Part shown: positions 39,961-47,800 of the stretch, in pieces
How the letters are laid out: every line of letters begins with the position of its first letter
How positions within the stretch are numbered: position 1 is the stretch's first letter
From: Pseudoalteromonas piratica
GTDB lineage: Bacteria > Pseudomonadota > Gammaproteobacteria > Enterobacterales > Alteromonadaceae
Assembly (NCBI RefSeq): GCF_000788395.1
Contig: NZ_CP009888.1
Location: 496,001 to 560,000 of the forward strand
DNA: 64,000 nt
Direction of reading: 5' to 3'
Program-made: the position numbers and the translations under genes
The notes under the pieces: model-generated
Database searches by the model: none
What the model was told of the DNA's origin: nothing
Seen by the model: only the letters and a program-made list of their open reading frames with translations

Positions 39961-40953
39961 CTAGCACTTGCTTCTTAAAAGGTAAGCCAAACGCACACTG
40001 CTCAATAGCAATAAAACAGCTGTCAGATTGTGCATTAGTGCCACATTTAGCGGTATATGCATTAAGATTAAGCTCACTCCTAATGCTATCTGACATACCA
40101 ATACAGCCCAAACATGGTAAACAGCATGCTTGATAGCCGTTGAATAACAGTTTTTGATTATCCTAAGTCCAACCCAGAACACCACGAACGCAGTAACTAA
40201 AGCCCAAATCCTATGAAAAAAGTGAATGGACATTCTCGTTTCAGCGGATAACACACCATACTCATAGGTAGCATGGCCATCGGGTAGTTGAAATATACTG
40301 CTAAATGAGAAACGTTCGAACGTGTTTGCACCACAAAGCGGAAAGTCTGCGCAAAGTGACGCTGCATAATTAGCTGCTAGCCAACCTCCTAACGCTATTT
40401 GCGATACAATAAAACCTAATGCGACAAGTGACAAACCATAAAAAGGCTTTGCACCAGCATCTCCGCCAGGAATACGTTCTGATGTTAATCGAATATAAAG
40501 CAAGAACATTAAACTAATGATTGAAAAACCACCCAGTAAGTGACCCATTACAATGAGCGGTTGTAAGTTCATCGTCACCGTTAACATGCCTAAAGCTGCT
40601 TGGAAAACAACCAATACCAGAAGCAGCAAAGGGAGCTTTACCGGTGCGAGTTTATGTTGGCGTTGCTTAAATGCTAAGATAGCAATCAACAAAATTATTA
40701 TTCCCAACATGCCCGCAAAATAGCGATGGATCATTTCCTTCCAGGCTTTCCCCTGATCGACTTCTAAGCTGGGAAAATAGGATTCCGCTTTTGCTAACTC
40801 ATGCTCCTCACTCGGCACGGTTAAAAAGCCATAGCAGCCAGGCCAATCAGGGCAACCCAACCCCGAATCACTCAACCTTGTGTAAGCCCCTAACCCAACA
40901 ACAATGAAGGCAAAAATACAGCCAAAGAAAACTAATTTATGATAACTTTTCAC
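39961..40953 (-). CDS. ctaA: Heme A synthase (COX15/CtaA family)
   Basis: 330-residue membrane protein with about eight helices that oxidises heme O to heme A. It begins with VGLGAYTRLSDSGLGCPDWP, the family hallmark, and has conserved heme-ligand His residues in EMIHRYFAG, MGHLLGG, FFHRIWA and MHNLTA. It lies 9 bp before ctaB. Confidence 0.96.
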   Translation of the reverse strand: MKSYHKLVFFGCIFAFIVVGLGAYTRLSDSGLGCPDWPGCYGFLTVPSEEHELAKAESYFPSLEVDQGKAWKEMIHRYFAGMLGIIILLIAILAFKQRQHKLAPVKLPLLLLVLVVFQAALGMLTVTMNLQPLIVMGHLLGGFSIISLMFLLYIRLTSERIPGGDAGAKPFYGLSLVALGFIVSQIALGGWLAANYAASLCADFPLCGANTFERFSFSSIFQLPDGHATYEYGVLSAETRMSIHFFHRIWALVTAFVVFWVGLRIIKNCYSTAIKHAVYHVWAVLVCQIALGVSLILMHIPLNVALMHNLTAVLLLLSSVRLAYLLRSKC

Positions 40954-40961
40954 TCAACCTC

Positions 40962-41486
40962 CTACGCTCGGCTGCGACTGTAGTTAAGTAACTTTTTGAG
41001 ATCTTTGATTAAACCTCGTTTCATATCATTGTCAGAACTTTCTTGATAAGTTACTGGATATTCAAGAACCACTAAGCCTCGATGGTCAACTAGATAAATT
41101 GCATCAGAGTTCATAGTTAAAGATTGCTCAGCTAAATCATGGGTAAGTTCCTTTGATGACACTAAGTCGTTTAATTTAAGGGAGTCACTTTGTTGGTTAA
41201 GCGAATAGGCACCTACATACAAATTATGTTTGCCAAGCACTTCAAAGACATTTTTTATTAACTGCTTCTTTGACAAACAAGCTTTTTCACACACCTGCTG
41301 GTTAATTGCCACCAATGACCACTTGGTGTGTTGATTTTCAGGCCAGTTTGCGATGATTTTTTCATCATTTAGAAACTGCCCATAGTTTGTCTGAGCAGGT
41401 TCAAGCCAGCTAAATTTAAGTGCCATCAGAGCAAAGACTACCGGGGCAATAAAACATAGAATAAATACCCAAAGTGTTTTATTCAT
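40962..41486 (-). CDS. Membrane-anchored protein of the oxidase assembly cluster (unknown)
   Basis: 174 residues from the ATG at 41486 (an in-frame start at 41516 would add ten and lie inside surf1). One N-terminal helix (MNKTLWVFILCFIAPVVFAL) anchors a periplasmic domain. That domain has a CxxxC (QQVCEKACL) at a place reminiscent of SCO or thioredoxin folds, and a DAIYLVDHRGLVVLEYP strand segment. It is probably a redox or copper-related assembly factor by context; no activity is known. It lies between surf1 and ctaA. Confidence 0.8.
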   Translation of the reverse strand: MNKTLWVFILCFIAPVVFALMALKFSWLEPAQTNYGQFLNDEKIIANWPENQHTKWSLVAINQQVCEKACLSKKQLIKNVFEVLGKHNLYVGAYSLNQQSDSLKLNDLVSSKELTHDLAEQSLTMNSDAIYLVDHRGLVVLEYPVTYQESSDNDMKRGLIKDLKKLLNYSRSRA

Positions 41487-42198
41487 TAGAACCTCCTTTT
41501 CGATATATAGCACCACCTACAACTACTGCTCCAAGAGCAAGTAAAATCCACTGCAACGCATAAGCGCGATGTTTATCTGGAGACATATTGATCACTTGAT
41601 AATGGTACTTGCCTACTGCATGTTGCTCATTTGCATAAATAATATAGGGCGCAACTTCTTGTTCGAGTAATTGAGACGCTAATTGAGGAGATATAAATTG
41701 TAACCGCTGACCTTGCTGAATTTCGTCTCTGCTATTTGCTAGGTTGAACCCTTCAAAGTCACTTACTTTGAGAATGCCAACAAGAGAAAGCTGCTGTGGC
41801 AGGTTTACTTCTGGTAACGTTTCGCGTTGATATGACCCTGCAAACCATCCCATATTAACCAGCCACCAACGAGAAGAGTTGAGTGGCTTTACAGCAATGA
41901 TGAGGTCATAACCAAACTGTCTATTAACTACGCGATTATCAAGCCACCAGTATTGATCTGCCAATGCACCTGCTAAAGATACATTAAGCCCTGTTGCAAC
42001 CCAGTCTTGAGGTAAACTCGCAAGCTGATGCCAAGGCAATACCCCTTGTTTAGTTAACTTATCTAGTTTATTGATAATATCTAATTTTTGCTGAGACCTT
42101 TGATATTGCCAAACAGCTAAACTTGTACAAATTAACGCAATTGTGGTTGTACAGACTAGCAGAGTGATGCTTTTTGCACTATTCTGGGTTAACCGCAT
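41479..42198 (-). CDS. SURF1 family cytochrome oxidase assembly protein
   Basis: 239 residues with an N-terminal helix (about 10-30) and a C-terminal helix (about 215-233) flanking a periplasmic domain, the SURF1 topology. Conserved pieces are SLAVWQYQRSQQKLD, WWLDNRVVNRQFGYDLI and NMGWFAG. It supports heme A insertion into subunit I. It overlaps the next gene by 8 bp and is divergent from the DUF2909 gene. Confidence 0.93.
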   Translation of the reverse strand: MRLTQNSAKSITLLVCTTTIALICTSLAVWQYQRSQQKLDIINKLDKLTKQGVLPWHQLASLPQDWVATGLNVSLAGALADQYWWLDNRVVNRQFGYDLIIAVKPLNSSRWWLVNMGWFAGSYQRETLPEVNLPQQLSLVGILKVSDFEGFNLANSRDEIQQGQRLQFISPQLASQLLEQEVAPYIIYANEQHAVGKYHYQVINMSPDKHRAYALQWILLALGAVVVGGAIYRKGGSNE

Positions 42199-42217
42199 AA
42201 CGCAAACTCTCCAACTT

Positions 42218-42436
42218 ATGTTGATAAAATTAATTATCGTATTCTTATTGTTTTACATCGTTTTTAGTTTGTTTAAGGCACTTGTGTGCATGCTTAAAAG
42301 CGACGCTTCTCCCAACTCAATGTCCCATTTTCTTGGGCGACGAGTATTATTTTCTGCAATTGTTTTGATGATTATTTTATTTGCGATGCTGTTTGGTTTC
42401 ATTACACCAAACAGCAACCCTTATACTGTTAGCTAA
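42218..42436 (+). CDS. DUF2909 family small twin-helix membrane protein
   Basis: 72 residues from the ATG at 42218. Two hydrophobic helices (LIKLIIVFLLFYIVFSLFKA and LFSAIVLMIILFAMLFGFI) are separated by a short polar loop with MSHFLGRR. This matches DUF2909, small proteins found in oxidase clusters. It lies alone on the + strand between two minus-strand oxidase genes, with 19 bp between its start and that of surf1. Function unknown, presumably assembly or stability of the oxidase. Confidence 0.85.
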   Translation: MLIKLIIVFLLFYIVFSLFKALVCMLKSDASPNSMSHFLGRRVLFSAIVLMIILFAMLFGFITPNSNPYTVS

Positions 42437-42453
42437 TTACTTGGTATTTATAT

Positions 42454-43332
42454 TTAAAGTACATAAACAAATACAAACAAACACAGCCAAACCACATCTA
42501 CAAAATGCCAGTACCAAGCCGCAGCTTGAAATGCAAAGTGCTTTTCTTCACTAAAGTGGCCTTTCATAATCCGCAAAAACACCACCAGCAATAGAATTGT
42601 TCCTAATGTAACATGCATGCCATGAAAACCAGTTAGTAAAAAGAATGTGTTACCGTAAATACCTGAATCAAGGGTAAGTCCGAGCTCTTGATATGCATAA
42701 ACATATTCTTCACCTTGCAACCCGAGGAAAATTACACCCAGCAAAATAGTTAACGCTAACATCGCTTTTAATTGAGTTCGCTTACCCTGTTCCATTGCTG
42801 TATGCGCAAAGTGCAATGTAATTGATGATAAAAGCAAAATCATAGTATTAATCAGTGGTAACCCTTGCCATCCCATTGCTCTCGTTTCGCCACCTCCAGG
42901 TGTGCTTAACAATGGCCATGCGGCTTCAAAAGAGGGCCACAAGACTTCATTTGTCATGGCATTATTGCTTTCCCCGCCCAACCAAGGCACAGCAAAGGTT
43001 CTGGCATAAAACAACGCGCCAAAGAATGCCATGAAGAACATTACTTCTGAGAAGATAAACCAGGCCATTCCCTGTCGAAAAGAGCGATCCATTTGCGCTG
43101 AATAAAGTCCACCTTGTGACTCGTCAATGACGTTTTTAAACCACCCAAACAACATATAAAGTAGTACTGCAATCCCAAGCAGCAAGATATAAAAGCCAAC
43201 TCCACCCTGTTGTTTAGCTGTTTGCATTACCGCTAAACCCGAACCTATCGCAATTAAGAATAATGCGACGGCTCCGACAATGGGCCACTGGCTTTGTTCT
43301 GGCACATAATATTTTTCATATTGAGCTTTCAT
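42454..43332 (-). CDS. coxC: Cytochrome c oxidase subunit III
   Basis: 292-residue subunit with seven predicted helices. Conserved features are the early helices and the MFFMAFFGALFYAR helix, then TLHFAHTA, the TGFHGMHVTLGT motif and the terminal WYWHFVDVVWLCLF. It stabilises the aa3-type oxidase core. Start overlaps the ctaG end by 17 bp. Confidence 0.97.
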   Translation of the reverse strand: MKAQYEKYYVPEQSQWPIVGAVALFLIAIGSGLAVMQTAKQQGGVGFYILLLGIAVLLYMLFGWFKNVIDESQGGLYSAQMDRSFRQGMAWFIFSEVMFFMAFFGALFYARTFAVPWLGGESNNAMTNEVLWPSFEAAWPLLSTPGGGETRAMGWQGLPLINTMILLLSSITLHFAHTAMEQGKRTQLKAMLALTILLGVIFLGLQGEEYVYAYQELGLTLDSGIYGNTFFLLTGFHGMHVTLGTILLLVVFLRIMKGHFSEEKHFAFQAAAWYWHFVDVVWLCLFVFVYVL

Positions 43333-43891
43333 TTGTTAACTCCCCATCGCTTTTGCTGTTGCTTGCAACTTTTCCTTCAATGTCTGCGGTAATATCATAA
43401 ATTGTGTATGACAAAGTGACTTCATGAATATCATTTGGCAAAGTTTCATCTAGGTAAAAAAGTAAGGGTAGATCAGCAGAACCTTTGCTAGTCAGAGGCT
43501 GTTGGTTGAAACAAAAACAAGAGACTTTATGTAAATATTTAGCCGCACGACCCGGCGCTACCGAGGGCACGGCTTGCATTATTTTGTCGCTACTTGATAA
43601 ATTTTGCGCAATAAATTCTATGCGCTCCATTTCACCGGGGCTTACGTCTACACTGTAGCGCTTTGCCTTGACCTTAAATGGCGCCCCTGCTTGTGCATGT
43701 GTAATAAACGTGACACGTACACTGCGAGACTCATCACTGTTAGCACTAGCCTGTGCTTGCTCCATATTTGGCTTGCCATTCAATCCTGTGATATCACAAA
43801 AAACGTCATAAAGAGGCACAAGTGCAAAAGCAAATGCAAACATTAATAGGCTGGTTAAAATTAATTTTTTAAGTAGCTTTACGTTATTCAT
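43316..43891 (-). CDS. ctaG: Cytochrome c oxidase assembly protein CtaG (Cox11)
   Basis: 191 residues with an N-terminal anchor helix and a periplasmic copper-binding domain. YDVFCDITGLNGKP is followed by the Cu-binding Cys pair in KVSCFCFNQQPL, then LPLLFYLDETLP. It delivers CuB to subunit I. Its start touches the coxA stop at 43891. Confidence 0.97.
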   Translation of the reverse strand: MNNVKLLKKLILTSLLMFAFAFALVPLYDVFCDITGLNGKPNMEQAQASANSDESRSVRVTFITHAQAGAPFKVKAKRYSVDVSPGEMERIEFIAQNLSSSDKIMQAVPSVAPGRAAKYLHKVSCFCFNQQPLTSKGSADLPLLFYLDETLPNDIHEVTLSYTIYDITADIEGKVASNSKSDGELTNESSI

Positions 43892-45465
43892 TACTTCACT
43901 TCCGGTGGCTCAGAAAAAGTATGATAAGGTGCCGGTGATGCAACCTCCCACTCTAAACCTTCAGCACCATCCCACACTTTCGCAGGGACTTTTTGGCCAC
44001 CTTTAGCACATTTATATACCACAGCAACAAACAGCAACTGCGATAAACCAAATGCAAAGCCACCGATACTGATCAATGCATTAAAGTCAGCAAATTGAAG
44101 CGCATAGTCAGGAATACGACGAGGCATCCCGGCCAACCCAACAAAATGCATTGGGAAGAAAAGAATATTGACGCTTATCAACGACAGCCAAAAGTGCGTC
44201 TTTGCAAGACCAATGTGATACATGTTTCCGGTCCATTTCGGCAACCAATAATACGCACCTGCCATAATTGAGAACACAGCCCCTGTAACTAAAACATAAT
44301 GGAAGTGTGCAACAACAAAATAGGTATCATGGTATTGAAAATCGACTGGAGTAATTGCCAGCATCAGGCCAGAAAAGCCACCTAAAGTGAACAACACAAT
44401 AAAGGCAATAGAAAAGAGCATCGGCACTTCAAAGCTAATTGAACCTCGCCACATGGTAGCAACCCAGTTAAATACTTTTACACCAGTAGGAACAGATATC
44501 AGCATAGTGCTATACATAAAGAACAGCTCACCAGCTAATGGCATCCCTGTAGTAAACATGTGATGCGCCCAAACAATGAAAGATAAAAATGCTATGGAAG
44601 CCGTTGCGTAAACCATAGAAGCATAACCAAATAACTTTTTACGCGAGAACGTAGGGATAATTGTTGAGATCACCCCAAACGCAGGCAAGATCATGATGTA
44701 AACTTCTGGATGACCAAAAAACCAGAAGATATGCTGGAACATAACAGGGTCACCACCACCAGCTGCATTAAAAAAGTCTGTGCCAAAGTACTTATCCGTC
44801 AGTACCATTGTTACTGCACCAGCCAATACTGGCATGACAGCAATCAGTAGAAATGCAGTGATCAACCAAGTCCATACAAACAGTGGCAACTTCATGTAGG
44901 TCATACCCGGAGCACGCATATTAACTATGGTTACCACCACATTAATGGCCCCCATAATCGAACTAATCCCCATAATGTGCACTGCAAAAACGAATAATGC
45001 TGTATTGTCATTACTATATGTCGTTGATAATGGTGCATAGAAAGTCCAGCCAAATGCAGGACCACCGCCTTCCATAAAGAGTGACATTAATAAGATAAAA
45101 AATGCGAATGGTAGTATCCAAAAACTCCAGTTGTTCATTCTTGGTAGCGCCATATCTGGCGCACCAATCATCATTGGAATCATCCAGTTCGCAAGCCCTG
45201 TAAATGCTGGCATTACGGCACCAAATACCATAATTAAACCATGCACAGTGGTCATTTGGTTAAAAAAGTGAGGTTCAACAAATTGTAACCCTGGCTGAAA
45301 TAGTTCAGCGCGGATCACTAACGCCATTGCACCGCCAGTTAAAAACATCAGCAACGCGAATAACAAATAAAGCGTGCCAATATCTTTGTGATTGGTCGTA
45401 AATAGCCAACGTTTAATGCCTGTTGGGGCATGATGGTGATGATGAGATTCAGCTATTGTAGTCAT
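43891..45465 (-). CDS. coxA: Cytochrome c oxidase subunit I
   Basis: 524-residue catalytic subunit with 12 helices and the heme a, heme a3 and CuB sites. Visible ligands: MTTVHGLIMVFG (heme a), WFFGHPEVYIMILPAFG (CuB His and Tyr), WAHHMF (CuB pair) and VAHFHYVLVTG (a3 and a). The GHPEVY motif indicates an A-type proton-pumping oxidase. A His-rich N terminus precedes the fold. Confidence 0.98.
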   Translation of the reverse strand: MTTIAESHHHHHAPTGIKRWLFTTNHKDIGTLYLLFALLMFLTGGAMALVIRAELFQPGLQFVEPHFFNQMTTVHGLIMVFGAVMPAFTGLANWMIPMMIGAPDMALPRMNNWSFWILPFAFFILLMSLFMEGGGPAFGWTFYAPLSTTYSNDNTALFVFAVHIMGISSIMGAINVVVTIVNMRAPGMTYMKLPLFVWTWLITAFLLIAVMPVLAGAVTMVLTDKYFGTDFFNAAGGGDPVMFQHIFWFFGHPEVYIMILPAFGVISTIIPTFSRKKLFGYASMVYATASIAFLSFIVWAHHMFTTGMPLAGELFFMYSTMLISVPTGVKVFNWVATMWRGSISFEVPMLFSIAFIVLFTLGGFSGLMLAITPVDFQYHDTYFVVAHFHYVLVTGAVFSIMAGAYYWLPKWTGNMYHIGLAKTHFWLSLISVNILFFPMHFVGLAGMPRRIPDYALQFADFNALISIGGFAFGLSQLLFVAVVYKCAKGGQKVPAKVWDGAEGLEWEVASPAPYHTFSEPPEVK

Positions 45466-46595
45466 TATTGTGCTTCTCCCATTGATTCTTGAATGTCACT
45501 GGGTTGAACGAGATCACCCGTGTTGTTACCCCAAGCATTTCGCTCGTAAGTCACTACCGCAGCAAGTTCTTTTAATGACAGCATTTTACTGTAGCCTTGC
45601 ATTGCCGTAGCAGGCTTACCATGCACAACAATGTCGATGTGTGCTTTAATATCGCCGACTGCAATTGGACTATCCTTTAAAGCAGGGAATACACCTGGCA
45701 ACCCCATACCTGATGGTTGATGACAAGCGGCACAATTTGCCATATAGACTTGCTCACCAAGTGTCATTAACTCATCTTCGGAAAGCGTGACGCTTAATGA
45801 TGCTTTTTCTGCAGCAGCGGCCTGCGCCTTTTCTAGCTGCGCATTTGCGAGCCATTGTTCAAATTCATTGGGCTCTTTAACTTCGACTACAATAGGCATA
45901 AAACCATGATCTTTGCCGCATAGTTCAGCGCACTGTCCGCGATAAATACCCGCCTCATTGACTCGTGTCCATGCTTCATTAATAAAACCCGGGTTAGCGT
46001 CTTTCTTAACCGCAAACTCTGGCACCCACCAAGAGTGAATCACATCATCAGAGGTCATTAAGAAGCGTACTTTTTTTCCTTTCGGGATAATGAGTGGCTT
46101 ATCTACATCTAACAGATAAGTTTCGGTTTTTTCATCTTGATTGGTAATTTGCTCACGCGGTGTAGAAAGTACTGAATAAAATGACACATCGTGGTCAAGG
46201 TATTCGTAGTGCCACTTCCATTGCGAACCTGTAACCTTGATGGTCAAATCCGCTTTTGTGGTATCTTCCATTGCAATCAATGTTTTGGTTGCCGGCACAG
46301 CCATCGCAATCAAAATGACAAATGGAATTGCTGTCCACAAAATTTCAACTTTTGTACTTTCATGGAATTGGGCTGGTACTGCCCCTTTAGATTTACGGTG
46401 ATGGATAATTGCCCAAAACATCACGGCAAATACGACTAATCCAATTACGCAACAGATATAAAATATGGTCATATGGAGCTCATAGACATCACGGCTGATG
46501 TCCGTCACCCCAACAGGTAAGTTATATTGACTCGTCCCAACTGCTAAAAAAGGAAAGCTCAATAGTAACCATAAGGATAGCTTAACTAACCTCAT
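45465..46595 (-). CDS. coxB: Cytochrome c oxidase subunit II with fused cytochrome c domain
   Basis: 376 residues. Signal peptide and two helices precede the cupredoxin domain with the CuA site (CAELCGKDHGFMPI). A C-terminal cytochrome c domain adds heme-binding CAACH, so this is a caa3-type subunit II. It accepts electrons from soluble cytochrome c. First gene of the oxidase cluster; it ends one base into coxA. Confidence 0.97.
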   Translation of the reverse strand: MRLVKLSLWLLLSFPFLAVGTSQYNLPVGVTDISRDVYELHMTIFYICCVIGLVVFAVMFWAIIHHRKSKGAVPAQFHESTKVEILWTAIPFVILIAMAVPATKTLIAMEDTTKADLTIKVTGSQWKWHYEYLDHDVSFYSVLSTPREQITNQDEKTETYLLDVDKPLIIPKGKKVRFLMTSDDVIHSWWVPEFAVKKDANPGFINEAWTRVNEAGIYRGQCAELCGKDHGFMPIVVEVKEPNEFEQWLANAQLEKAQAAAAEKASLSVTLSEDELMTLGEQVYMANCAACHQPSGMGLPGVFPALKDSPIAVGDIKAHIDIVVHGKPATAMQGYSKMLSLKELAAVVTYERNAWGNNTGDLVQPSDIQESMGEAQ

Positions 46596-46932
46596 GCTCG
46601 CTCCTTTGCTAATTATTATTATGTTGTTAGGAAATGGTCAGTGAAAGTTAATGTGATTAGATCACACGACGCACTACAGCATCACTCCATTTTCTTTATT
46701 ATGTTTTGTTTTCAAAGCCCGCACACAGCTATAAGAAAACAAAGGTTACTACTAAGGTCTAGTAAACGATTAATTTTTACGCAAGTCAAATTTAAGATAA
46801 ATTTTTTATAAATCTATGGGTTAGCGCTTTTTTTTAAGCAAGGGAAGGAAACTAAAAATGAAGTTAAGAAGTGTTTGCTTTGTTTATATGGCTAGTGGTT
46901 AAAGCCTCTAGCCATAGTAATTAGGTGTATCA
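46596..46932. other. Intergenic region between coxB and lexA
   Basis: 337 bp, AT-rich, presumably with the promoter of the oxidase operon (minus strand). On the + strand there is a 14-codon frame (46859-46903) with a strong AGGGAAGGAA ribosome-binding site. A 9-bp inverted repeat (46887-46895 with 46908-46916) follows, without a T-run; it might end lexA transcripts. No protein gene of ordinary length is seen. Confidence 0.4.
46887..46916. repeat. 9-bp inverted repeat downstream of lexA
   Basis: TATGGCTAG at 46887 pairs with CTAGCCATA ending at 46916 across a 12-base loop. It may be the lexA terminator or belong to the tiny + strand frame; no U-tract follows on either strand. Confidence 0.5.
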
Positions 46933-47550
46933 TTACATCCAATCTGCATTGCGGATCACGCCAACGGCTAATCCTTCAATATTAAAGTGATCATGTTCTA
47001 AGTCGACTTTGATTGTATCAAAAGCCTCATTCTCGGCGTGCAACAGTACTTGCTTACCCGCTTTTTCGAAACGTTTAACGGTCACATCTTCATCTACACG
47101 CGCGACGACAACTTGCCCATTATTTGCCACAGGTGTTCTGTGTACTGCCAATAAATCGCCATCCATAATGCCGATATCTTTCATACTCTCACCTTTAACT
47201 CTAAGCAAAAAGTCAGCACATGGATTAAATAAGCTTGGATCCACTTGATAGTGGCTTTCAATATGCTCATGCGCCAAAATAGGCGAGCCCGCTGCAACTT
47301 GACCAACCAATGGTAAACCTAATTGTTCCGGTTCCTCTTCTTCAACAAGACGAATACCACGGCTTGCCCCAGGTACCATTTCGATGACCCCTTTTTTCGC
47401 AAGTGCTTTTAGGTGTTCTTCAGCAGCATTGGCGCTCTTAAAGCCTAATGTAGAGGCTATTTCAGCACGCGTAGGCGGCATACCGGTATCTTTTATAAAT
47501 ACTTTAACAAGCTCTAGGATTTGCGCTTGGCGCTTAGTTAATGGTCTCAT
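46933..47550 (-). CDS. lexA: LexA SOS repressor
   Basis: 205-residue repressor of the SOS regulon. The N-terminal winged helix includes [20 protein letters not shown]. The autocleavage site is Ala87-Gly88 (VAAGSP), with catalytic Ser122 (GESMKDIG) and Lys159 (VTVKRFEK). Two LexA boxes lie just upstream, so it represses itself. Confidence 0.98.
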   Translation of the reverse strand: MRPLTKRQAQILELVKVFIKDTGMPPTRAEIASTLGFKSANAAEEHLKALAKKGVIEMVPGASRGIRLVEEEEPEQLGLPLVGQVAAGSPILAHEHIESHYQVDPSLFNPCADFLLRVKGESMKDIGIMDGDLLAVHRTPVANNGQVVVARVDEDVTVKRFEKAGKQVLLHAENEAFDTIKVDLEHDHFNIEGLAVGVIRNADWM

Positions 47551-47553
47551 TCA

Positions 47554-47569
47554 CTGGTTTTCCATACAG
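47554..47569. promoter_or_regulatory. LexA box 1 at the lexA promoter
   Basis: CTGG-N8-ACAG, one mismatch to the CTGT-N8-ACAG core, three bases before the lexA start codon. Paired with a second box, as in E. coli lexA. Confidence 0.75.
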
Positions 47570-47578
47570 TACAGATAA

Positions 47579-47594
47579 CTGTGAGTATATACAG
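47579..47594. promoter_or_regulatory. LexA box 2 at the lexA promoter
   Basis: A perfect CTGT-N8-ACAG core with an AT-rich spacer (GAGTATAT). It is 25 bp from box 1, so cooperative autoregulation is likely. Confidence 0.85.
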
Positions 47595-47724
47595 TTAATG
47601 CTATTTCGCAACTTTTAATTCTTTGATATTTAGCACTATGCTTAAGATTTAGTTTTCGCAAAGCAATTTGTTGCATTTAAAAGTAAATAGCACATTGGAC
47701 TTTAGCCAGATTGCTTTATTTTTC

Positions 47725-47741
47725 TTCTGGCATGACCAGTT
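47725..47741. promoter_or_regulatory. Candidate FadR-like operator upstream of plsB
   Basis: CTGG-N5-CCAG palindrome (TTCTGGCATGACCAGTT) resembling the FadR consensus core CTGGTCNGACCNG at most specified positions. It lies about 60 bp before the plsB ATG, upstream of a TATGCT -10-like element at 47766. FadR control of plsB here is a hypothesis. Confidence 0.4.
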
Positions 47742-47800
47742 ATTTAATCTTTTTAAGTTAACTGGTATGCTAGCGCCCCTTTTTGTTTTAGGTTGGTTTT

